Origin: Leptoclinus maculatus
Lineage: Eukaryota > Chordata > Actinopteri > Perciformes > Stichaeidae
Reading direction: 5' to 3'
DNA length: 64,000 bases
NCBI GenBank assembly: GCA_032191485.1
Contig: JAVDOI010000020.1
Span: forward strand, 3,813,926-3,877,925
A program made the translations under genes and the position numbers. The notes under the pieces are model-generated. The model made no database searches. It saw only the letters and a program-made list of their open reading frames with translations, and was not told the origin of the DNA. Positions 50,375 to 61,020 of this stretch are shown one piece after another; within the stretch, counting starts at the first letter, position 1, and every line of letters starts with the position of its first letter.

Positions 50375-51317
50375 GTACAAGCGTCCATCATTTATGGCCG
50401 ACGCTCACTCACAAGCTGTCAGGCTGCGTTCCACTTCCTCGTACATCATGTCGGACTGGCACACATTGCCTAAATGAGCTACTCAACACCTACTTACTCT
50501 TGTGCCTGCACACGAACACACACTCGCTCATATCCATAAACACAAAGTAATAAGCCTCTTGCTCTGTGCGGGCTGCTGTCCGCCTCAGTTCTCACAATGG
50601 TACCAAGTGATAGGTGTTGAAACGCTGATGCAGATGTGACAAAAAAGATGATATATATATTGTACATTGCTCTGTTCTCTGAGTCTACGATAGATACTGA
50701 ATAGAGCTGGATGATGTGTTGTTTTAGATCAATCTCAATTGTATTAAAGGTGTTTAATAAGCACTAATAAACTGCAGCAGTTTGCATTATGGTGCACTGG
50801 ACACTGAAACAGGAACCTATTCCTAATTAAAATAACATCTATTCGTAAAGAGCATTTTCTGCAACCCAAGAGCGTGAAAGATAATTCAAACATATAGTCC
50901 TCTCGTCCATCTGAACTGGAACAAATCACGCTTTTGTGGCAGGCAAAGCAATGAATTAAGAGCTGCTACCAGCAGAATAGTTCTTTATGCACTATGTGTG
51001 TGTACATCCCCCCGCCATCACACCATCACACGTATCCAATACAAATGTCTACGAAAAGAAAAATGTAAAACATTTATTGAATTCAAAGACTTTGACAATA
51101 CACACACAGTCAGTCTTTCCCTTGATGTCGGACACAGCCGCACCAACACAGTTCAATAGGCGCATTAACACAAAACACGTAACGAGTATTGATTCTCTTT
51201 CGTCTCTCTGTTGTCCGCTGTTGTTTTTTTCGCTGATAAACCTCGCCTCGTGAATGTTCGCCTCCGCGAAACCTTCTTGCGTTCCAGTCCGTGCCGGCCG
51301 TCTGTTCTGCGCGGTGT
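47932..51317. other. nlgn2 intron, non-coding
   Basis: Pyrimidine-rich at 47932-48060, (GA)n-like at 48280-48296, and (AC)n at 50017-50039, 50217-50249 and 50340-50371. No exon recognised. Confidence 0.5.
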
Positions 51318-51393
51318 GTGAGGCGTGTGTGTCTGTGTGAGGCGTGTGTGTCTGTGTGAGGCGTGTGTGTCTGCGTGAGGCGTGTGTGTCTGC
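51318..51393. repeat. 19-bp tandem repeat, four copies
   Basis: The unit GTGAGGCGTGTGTGTCTGT repeats at 51318, 51337, 51356 and 51375. The last two units end CTGC instead of CTGT. Confidence 0.95.
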
Positions 51394-51483
51394 GTGGTGT
51401 GGCCTTCGGGAGAAGTGGAGCCAAAGTGAAGCCTTATATAACCGGCTTAGAAGTGAGCTGCAGTCGGCCGGCAACACGGACAC

Positions 51484-52789
<1,306 letters not shown>

Positions 52790-53060
52790 TGTCGCTCAGT
52801 TAATCCGTCCACCACTGTGGTCCAGACTGAACAGGCATTCATGGTCTCCAGAGGATGATGCCTCGTGAACTTGACGACCCCCCTGACTTTTCACGGCAGG
52901 TCAAATGTATCACTTTAAGCGGTGCACCGTCCACACCAAACATGCCCGATGCCCAGACAATGAATCCTTATCGGGATGCCCTGACACAGCCTCAGCTGTA
53001 CTTTGTGTTAGCAAATGTTATCACGCTAAACAAAGACGGTGGAAAAACCTGACCACACCG
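52790..53060 (+). repeat. Interspersed teleost repeat, copy 3
   Basis: TGTGGTCCAGACTGAACAGG, ATTCATGGTCTCCAGAGGAT, CCCCCTGACTTTTCA and CAGCCTCAGCTGTACTTTGT followed by GTTAGCAAATGTTATCACGC combine words of the copies at 1005 and 2813 in the same order, showing that all three belong to one family. Confidence 0.6.
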
Positions 53061-53290
53061 GGGATGTTTTTTCCTCCTCTCCTACCCAACATATTTGGAA
53101 TAATCATTGAGCGGTTCATACATTGGAAGGGAACAGGTTGGCACCAGTCAGGACCACATGGACAAAGAAATACCTTACAACACTAATGGACTTACAGGAA
53201 GAGCCCGCTCTTTATGAATGCTGCTGGAAAACACCACCTCTCAACTCAAGGTCTGCTTACTAGCTTCGTCCAGAGCTTTCACCCTGGGTT

Positions 53291-53558
53291 TAGGGCTCAG
53301 TGATGGCCAAAACCTGTTTATATGAAATAACCACATTTGGATACTCTTATGCGAATGAAATACTTTGTAAAATCTGATTATTTTCTTGTTTAATTCAGAA
53401 CTTTAGTGCGAAATGTTGAGACATTTGAGTTAATTTGTGTTTGTTATTGTCAATTTAGGCGACGTAATTGTGTATCATGATATTTCGATACGGATTTATG
53501 TCACCATGATTCCACTGAACGATGATAAATGATCACATTGGATTATCGGCCAGCCCTA
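53291..53558. mobile_element. hAT-like miniature element with perfect 8-bp target duplication, 268 bp
   Basis: The element starts TAGGGCTCAGTGATGGCC (53291) and ends GGCCAGCCCTA (53558), so its outer ends read TAGGGCT and TAGGGCTGGCC. It is flanked on both sides by CCTGGGTT (53283-53290 and 53559-53566). An exact 8-bp duplication is the hallmark of hAT insertion. No transposase is present. Confidence 0.8.
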
Positions 53559-53566
53559 CCTGGGTT

Positions 53567-55249
53567 GTGTTCTTCACGCCTTAAACGACATCCCTAATTG
53601 TATTATTTTGTGTATTTTAGGATTTAATGTAACATTTTGCCGTGTACGTTTTATTTTGAAATGTCCGTGTTTGAAATGCTGCATCCGGGCTGCCGGACGT
53701 TCACGCGTCTATTTCTGTGGAGGATTGACAAACATTCAGCCATCTTGTCGTCTATGCTTTCAACCATTTTCTGTGTCGACGCCCCCGATGAGGAGCGGAC
53801 TCTTCCAGTAAGTCACTTAGTGTTGGAGAAGTTATTTTCTTTTCACAGAATCATCTGAATAAAATCCACTTTCCTTTGCCAAACCGCAAAGTTCCCTGAA
53901 GTTGATTCACAAGATGAAAGCAAAAGCGATGAAAGGAGAGAAGTATTTTTTGTAGAAGTGCTTTCTTTCTGAACGCCGAGGTGAAGACTATTTTTTTCTC
54001 TAACATGCGTCTTGTGAAAGACGAGGTGAGCGGTGTAAATACTGTACATGGTCTTTGTTTGTCTCTTCTCTGTGACACATGAATGAAGCGTACTGTACAA
54101 TAACAATGACAACCGCAAGCATGACGGAACAAGATCGAGTTCAAAGCTGATATTGTATCTTTTCTTAAACGCCTCGCTTCCTCATAATGACTCTATGAGG
54201 AGGAGGACGGGTGATGACACAGAAACAGGTTCCCTGAATGTGACACGAGCAGTTCATCAAGGAATAAAAAAAAAGAGACACGATGATGGGAGGAAGAGAA
54301 GAGGTTCTTTTTCCTCTTTGATTCCTCCTCTCTCCTGCTCTCTCTCTGTCTGTCTGTCTCTTCTTTCTCTCCACCACTCTTTTAATTAATTTACCAAATA
54401 AAAACAGCCAGTGGGCAGATGGGGATCAAATGACGTTCACCTTTTACCTGCACTCCTCAGCGCAATTAGCGTCACGCTAACTTGTCATTTCAAATTGACA
54501 CACTGCTGTTGTGCTATGTAATTATTTACCCGTCTGGGGAAAAGCTCTCTGGTATAACCAGTAAATAATGACGAACACACACACACACACCTGTGCCCTG
54601 ATTTATCTGCCACATGTTTAACATGCCGTTTACCATTACAGGGTCATCGTGTGTTTGGTTGTCTAATCAAAGGTGTCTCTGTGTTCAGTGTGTCGATCTA
54701 AACCGGTCTAATTGTTGTGCAACCGCCTTTTACATTTCCTGTGTGCTTTTACTGCTGAAAGGTTGGCGTTAGGATTTTAAGGGTTTGAGCATCAGGACCC
54801 CGAACCCCGCTGCTCTTCCTATAGGTGTCCTCTTCTTTGCCTGTTCTTTCTTTTTTTTTTTTTTTTTTTAAAGAATCTGTGGTTTTTCTGGTCATATGGT
54901 GTGAGGGAAGGGCTGGGTCCTGTTCTTTCAACCTCAGAGGCCTTATTACTCCACGTCCCCCCCCCCCACCCCCCCCCCCTCCCCCATCACCAACCACACC
55001 CGCCACCCACCCAGCCCCCAAGCAAAAGTTAGGCTCAGGGAACGAAGAAGGTTTAAAGGGGAGAGAGAGAAAGACGGACCGTGAGCAATAGCAGCCGTTT
55101 CCTTCCGCAGGGGGAGAGAAGAAAATCCTCTTCTTTGATCTTGTGTCTTTTCTTGTGATGAATCTGTGTCTGTGATGCCTTTTGTTTTTGCTTTTGTACT
55201 CTTTTTAAAGAAAAAAAAAAACCAACACAAAACAATAAGCAACCATGAA
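53567..55249. other. nlgn2 intron upstream of the cassette exon
   Basis: Contains a short (AC)n near 54576-54590, a poly-T at 54851-54869 and C-rich runs at 54957-54983. No exon recognised. Confidence 0.5.
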
Positions 55250-55381
55250 CTCTTGCTGATTTGTCCTTTTTGCTCTTTCTTCTTTTCTTTTTTTGATATT
55301 CTTTTTTTTTCCGTTTTTTGCCAGTAATCTTTTTTGAATTTTGTCTTTTCTCTTTTTCCCCCCTTTTTTTCTTAACCCTAG
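55250..55381 (+). promoter_or_regulatory. Long T-rich tract and 3' splice acceptor of the nlgn2 cassette exon
   Basis: About 130 nt dominated by T and C, with several TCTT and CTTTT motifs of the kind bound by polypyrimidine-tract proteins, end in TTAACCCTAG with AG at 55380-55381. A candidate branch A lies in CTTAAC just upstream. A tract this long before a short exon is common for regulated exons. The binding proteins are inferred, not shown. Confidence 0.65.
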
Positions 55382-55435
55382 GTCCGCTCACAAAAAAACA
55401 TGATGAATCTTCAATGAACAAGCCTCGAGACGAAG
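55382..55435 (+). CDS. nlgn2: Neuroligin-2 splice-site-A cassette exon (54 nt)
   Basis: This 54-nt exon lies between an acceptor (CCCTAG) and a donor (GTATTT). Joined in phase 1 to the exon ending at 31717, it reads GPLTKKHDESSMNKPRDE, completing the split glycine codon and ending with a single G that begins the next codon. It corresponds to the alternatively spliced A insert of neuroligins: human NLGN2 has GPLTKK followed by RDEATLNPPDT at this point, and NLGN1 A2 also begins GPLTKK. In the family this insert sits between VPTED and DIRD and modulates partner binding. Because it is phase 1-1 and a multiple of three, skipping it keeps the frame. It is 18 residues, against 17 in human NLGN2. 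The exon body is supported by the protein match; alternative use is inferred from family knowledge. It is the second independent exon of the same gene on the same strand in this window. Confidence 0.9.
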
Positions 55436-55443
55436 GTATTTTT
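55436..55443 (+). promoter_or_regulatory. Weak 5' splice donor of the nlgn2 cassette exon
   Basis: GAAG|GTATTTTT keeps the invariant GT but departs from GTRAGT at positions +4 to +6, and is followed by a T-rich stretch. A weaker donor than that of the first coding exon is consistent with optional inclusion. Confidence 0.8.
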
Positions 55444-57366
55444 GTTGCATGTTTTTCCTTTTTTCTTGTTTTGAAGTCTTTTTGGGGGCTGTGTACACAT
55501 AGAGTGGAAGACACACACACAAGTCAAACATCTCTTGGGTGGGACTTTGGATATGAGATGCATACCGATGTGTTGGTGTAAGTGTATGTGCTGCCCGTTG
55601 CTGACATTTGCCTATGCAAATCATAGCCTAATAATAATCATAATAGCCTTATATAAGGCCTGGCTAATGGAACCCAGAAACCCTTCATTATACAATCACC
55701 TGCAGGCGGTGGTTTGTGTTTTCCAGAGGTCGTCATCTGGCTCTCAAACAAAAGAGAGCCTCGGACATCATCATCTCCACTGTGCCCTTGAAAAATACAT
55801 TGGCCAACTAACCGCATTGTCCCAGCGCAAACAAAGCACCTATTGAGACGCGCTTACACAATGAGGTGCATTATTATTGCGCCTCAAGCCGCAGCTCAAG
55901 GATGAAATTGCTATTGAGTAAGGACCTACACAAATATTAAGCTAGCCTCATTCCAAGTCAATGATGATAACATCAAATCAAGGAAAGAACCAAAAAAATT
56001 TAAATTGGGGACGTCCAAGGACACCGGTGCCCTACTTTGGAAGATTACACTGTGGAGGTGATTTTATCTGCTCTCCCCCCCCCCCCTCCCCCCCCCCCGC
56101 CCCTTCCTTGTTCCTTTGGACTTGTTTCTTGGAGAAAAAGATGCCTGATGATATTTTGATACATATTTCTCTTCATGCTATTTGGAGAGAGTTGTGCGGT
56201 TGAGTCTTTCTTTTTTTTTTTCTTTTTCTTTTTCTTGCTCTTTGATTTGGGGTATTTTTTGAAGTTGGGAGTCGGAGGAAGTTTGACACACAAGAGGATT
56301 TTCTTGGTGATCAAACGCGCCGGCACAGATGAAACTTTTTTTCAGCCGCCGCAGTCGGCAGGCATGTAGAAAAACAGCCGAGCCCAGTCAAGAGGGCTCG
56401 GCTTTATTTCATCCCTCGTCACGACGTAGAATTAACAACATCTGATCGGGAACTATTGATCCATTCACTAACTCTGCAACAGAATCCCAAACTGGAGTTC
56501 ATCTGAGGTCAAAGTGGAAAACTGGAGTCAGTCACTGAATAGAGACCACAATGAGTAATTCACAGATACTTAATAAGATATGTCTTGCTTAACAATATAC
56601 AAACAAGTTTCTCTGTCAAGAAAAAGCTAGAGAATCTATACTTTGCTTAAATCTACAGATAGGTTGGAAGAATACAGGTAACCCTATTATTCATTATGAA
56701 GTCATTATTATAACCACAACCCCATTAATTGAAAAAAATAAAAATCTTGGCAAGTCACCAAAAAAGGTTCAGGAATCAGCCTGTAAAATGTTAGGATTGT
56801 TACATTTACATATATCTATAAAAGATTGGTTGCACATGGTAATAGTTATATCAGTGATAATAAAGTTTTGATAATGCCATGCAATAACCAGGTAATAACT
56901 TGGTATTAACAATGTGTGTATCTGGGTAATATTAGACTGAAATTGACGTTACTATAATTAATTCTGTACATCTTACATAGATAACTATATAAGATATCAA
57001 CGAGTCAAAACAACAATGTGAGAACCTGCTAACAAAATGGGGATATGGTGACATGAATGGGATAATAACCTGGTAATAATGAGGTAATATAGGTTGATGT
57101 TTTCACAATATTATCGGTTACTATCAGCGTAATATCTTCAAAATTGGCAATTTCCATGTTATAATGCTAAAGTTCCTCCTAGCTTATGTTCCAAACATCC
57201 CCCTTTTGTTTCAAGGCAATACTGTACAACCCATATGTTTGATGCTGTAACTTGATACCTGGAAACACTTAGCGGTAGTGATTATGTATTAACCATTAAT
57301 CAGGGCTGCAAATTGCGAAACTACCTGTTTTGATTTTGAATGCATCTCCGTAAGTTATGGTCTAAA
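55444..57366. other. nlgn2 intron downstream of the cassette exon
   Basis: Includes a poly-C run at 56077-56099, poly-T near 56208-56231, and an AT-rich stretch (56690-57180) in which GGTAATAA/GGTAATA words recur about five times, suggesting a decayed repeat. The next constitutive neuroligin exon was not found. Confidence 0.5.
56376..56403. other. Perfect 10-bp GC-rich hairpin followed by T-rich sequence
   Basis: AGCCGAGCCC (56376-56385) and GGGCTCGGCT (56394-56403) are exact reverse complements around an 8-nt loop, followed by TTATTTC. It has the shape of a bacterial intrinsic terminator, but in this eukaryotic intron that role is not expected. Confidence 0.85.
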
Positions 57367-57367
57367 T

Positions 57368-58560
57368 CAGGGGTCACTAATAGGCAGTACGGATCTGGAC
57401 CCAGACGCCGTTGTATCCGGACCCTGAATTTAAAACTGATAGTTGAGAATTATTCAATTTTGACGGAGCGCTTCTATTTTAACCGGCGCAGCTTTTACAG
57501 CCTTTACGGCACTCGTTCAGCGGTGCAGGAAACACACCGACCAATTACATGCGTTGTAAATCACATCACGTGATGCTGGCTCAGCCAATCACAAGTTTCC
57601 CGACTCAAACGAGATCGACACACAAAGGGGGAGAGACGAGGAAGAGTCGGAGAATTACGTGAGTCAGAGAAGTTATTTCACATGACGTTCTCCAAAGAGA
57701 GAAAAGTGATCAGAGAGACCAGCATGTCATTATGTTCAGAGGCCGTGACGATTATTAAAAGCGGTAAATGAAGCGCAGCTACGAGACAAAGAACAAATCT
57801 TTTTAGCAAACGTACCCACTCACATCCGAAATGAAGTCACAGATAACACACAACCTAAGAGCCCAGTATGATCAGAGTCCTAACACGTTAACAGAGAGGA
57901 ATAGAGCTGAAACAGGTTTAATAACCACAGATGTAACGTTAGTCCCTGCACACAAATCCCTCTTATTAAAAGATGAGAAAAATATAATATGTTTTTTCGG
58001 TTGACATCACTTCACCCTGAATGAACTACATTTGAAGCTGCAGGGCAATTCAGTGAAATTAAGTTTTCTAAAATTAAGTATTTTATTTTAAGATGCACAT
58101 TTTTCAAAAGCTTTCAGTTATGTAAGTTATTCTTTAATCCAGACATTATTTTTACTTGAAGCGAGAGAAGAACATTTATTTATTCATTAGAGTATGTATT
58201 ATTTATGATTCATCCAGTTCAATTTGAATCCTGACAATAAACATGGTTGAGATATTATTTAATTCAACTTTATTTATTTGATTCGACAGTCAGTTGTTGA
58301 CTACAAACAGACGTTAATACAACTGTTGGCTAATTCAATATACATGGGACTAAATCATAGAACAAGTTAAACATTATTGTGATAATGGACATGTGACAAG
58401 TCTGGAAGCCAATCATGATCAAATCTGTAACTTACTACACACCAGAGTGATGCGCACAGTTGAGGCCTCCAGCGCAGTGAAGTAGGAGACATCTAGTGTC
58501 CAGCAGTTTGAAACTAATTTGATGAGCATATTTATAGATTTTACGGGTTTTTTTGCAGCG
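57368..58560 (+). mobile_element. Decayed hAT-like (Charlie-type) remnant
   Basis: CAGGGGTCACTAATAGGCAG at 57369 resembles the CAGGGGTC... end of Charlie-type hAT elements and is followed by sequence I associate with fish copies (GACGGAGCGCTTCTATTTT, GCAGCTTTTACAGC, CACACCGACCAATTACATGC). Only a 77-codon broken frame remains (57340-57573) and no transposase domain is readable. The opposite end was not found, so the right boundary is a guess. Confidence 0.4.
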
Positions 58561-58908
58561 GGGGAGAATAACTAGATTTGATTTGAAGAATATTTCACAA
58601 GGAAGTCAAACCTGTTTATACATATTCATAATTACATTATTCAGACAATCAGAGTGTTTTTATGTCTCAAAACATGTCTGGAGGGGGATCTTTAAATACA
58701 TTTAGTCAAAACAGTAATATTAGAACCAGCCTCGTGTGAGTGCAGAATGAAACTGCTCTTCAGGTTGCTCAAGAAAATTCAGCACATTTCCAGAAACTGT
58801 ACACAGAGGACATGAAGTGACCTCATTGATAGCTTTTTTTTCTCCAAACAATTGCTCATTTGGATGCAGAAAAGGTGCTTTACTAGTCTAAAAACAAAGC
58901 TGAAGCGG

Positions 58909-58948
58909 CACTGCTTTGACACAATGCAGACATTGTGTCAAAGCAGTG
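58909..58948. other. Perfect 18-bp inverted repeat with 4-nt loop
   Basis: CACTGCTTTGACACAATG (58909-58926) is the exact reverse complement of 58931-58948, around the loop CAGA. Flanking bases do not pair. It is the same architecture as at 26407-26448 but an unrelated sequence. Confidence 0.9.
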
Positions 58949-59850
58949 AAACGGGCACAATGGGCAAGTTGTTTGCAGTATGACCTTTTGGCTACTTCCT
59001 GTCTGGTGGAAATGATTCATGCACATACTCTCATGGCTGTGATACATGATTCCAAGCCACTCATAAGCCTGACCTGTGCAACCTTCCGCCCTAAGCCAAA
59101 GCACTGTTCACTGTCAAAGACCTGCGATGGTTTGAGCTGTTAGGAACCAGATTCAGAGTGCGGAAACGGTTCATAATCCCACGTAAGCGTGGCAGAATCC
59201 TTCCTCAGTCGGTTCCTTCATTATTTTTCCGACCAACAAATAATTGCCGGACAATTTCCACTGAACGATCCCTAAAACATGACCGGCTTTTGTATCTGTT
59301 AATGGCGGCGGCCGGCACAATCAGTTCATCAAATTCGTCCTCATTCTTTCCTCTCTCTGTGTATCAACAGCCATTTTTCCAAATTTAGCGTGCTTTCAAG
59401 CATGAAGCGTGAAAACCTATTCATGAGCTATTCTATTCAAATAAAAAAAAAGGCACATACTCTCAAGTGGAGAGGAGCAGCGAGGACTTAAGGCAGCATC
59501 CTGCGCCCAGAGAGATGACTTCATTCAGCAGCAGTGGGACTTGCTCTCCCCGCTCTGCGTCAGATGTGCGAGAGCAAAGGCTATTGGGCCGCAGTGCTGC
59601 TCAATGTTGATGTTCAAAAAGATTGATAGGGCTTACAGCACAGCTCTGTGTGTAGGTGTGTGTAGGTGTGTGTGTGTGGAGAGGATTACAAACCAGAGCG
59701 AGATTGAGTTAAATCAAGAAAGAGACAGAGAGAGAGAGTTACTGTGCCATCCTGTGTGTCAGCTCTGATCAGAGACAAACCAGAGCCACCTGAGCCCCAA
59801 ACCTGGAACATATTTCTGCCAAGAACAATGTCACCTCTCTCTGACTCGCT

Positions 59851-59851
<1 letters not shown>

Positions 59852-59918
<67 letters not shown>
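59852..59918. repeat. (AC)n microsatellite
   Basis: Uninterrupted tract of about 33 units. Confidence 0.98.
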
Positions 59919-59920
<2 letters not shown>

Positions 59921-60996
59921 AATAGTATAAACAGAGCCACACAATACACACATGCCCGGAAAAAGGAAACGTTCCATCAAAACTAAAATTGACAGACACA
60001 GGTGATGCTCAGTTTACAGCAGCAACACTAACTTCTTTGAGTTGATTGCCAAATTCTCAAAGAACATTGTTGCTGTTGAGCCCTGATAGAGCCGTGTAGT
60101 GCAGGGATAAACCACAGTAGCAACACTTCTACCATTGTTTACAGTGACATACATATTTATGTCAATTGAGAATAAAAATAAACGGATTCTGATTCTGATT
60201 CTGAAATGATACTGACAACTGTTCTTCCATCTGCTTCATTATTTTGATTCCAAAAAGAGGAATACGGGAGATTGAAGAGAGCTACAGGTTATATTAGGTG
60301 ATTTGAGAGGCAGGCGTAATGCAGTACTTCATTAGATTCTGCTGATCTGCAATCTGCAGCCAGTCACTTCTGCCTCCTCACAGGTGCCTAAAATGCTAAA
60401 ATAAATCCATTGAGATTAGCCTCCAGCAAATTACAACCCGAGCAGAGCCTCTGGATCCTGTACTCTGATGAAATGTGTCCTGGCCAGTCGAGTAAAACAG
60501 AGATAAATAAGTCAAATAAATAGACATAGGAAGCAATCAAAGGTCCGACAGTGAAAGCTACGTTTAGTATCGAGAAGACTATTTCTTTCATGGTCCGGAT
60601 TTAAATGTTTATCATCCTTTGGAGGCAACATGCTGTAAATGATATGATGGATCGAAGGAGGCTCTGGCTTTTTCCAATAATGTAGTCAATATTCTTCATG
60701 ACTAGTGATGATAAGAATATGAACCATCCGGCTGGGTGTTTAATTACAGTGTAATATCGGGTATCATTATTCAAACAAAGCAGTGAGACGTTTCCATTTT
60801 ACAAACAAATCTCTTAGCCAGTGCTATTTCTGATAAGACTGCAGATTTGATACTTTTATAACACATGAACTGAATTAGTAGGTCGCATGTTTATTGAACA
60901 AATGGAGCTTCTTTTACCTTCTAGATGTAAAATACAAATAAAGGAAAATAGACTTCCTCACACTTCCTTAAGAGAGAAAAATAATAATCTGTAATC

Positions 60997-61020
60997 AAGG
61001 TTTCTTGTAGAAGAAACCTT
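60997..61020. other. Perfect 10-bp inverted repeat with 4-nt loop
   Basis: AAGGTTTCTT and AAGAAACCTT are exact reverse complements around GTAG. Confidence 0.85.

Noticed and set aside
55325..55381. Upstream acceptor (GCCAG at 55320-55324) extending the cassette exon by 57 nt in frame
   Set aside because: The extension would be the pyrimidine tract itself (Phe/Leu/Ser/Pro) and has no counterpart in the neuroligin A insert.
56376..56403. Bacterial rho-independent terminator
   Set aside because: The surrounding DNA is a fish intron; the shape alone is not evidence for that role.
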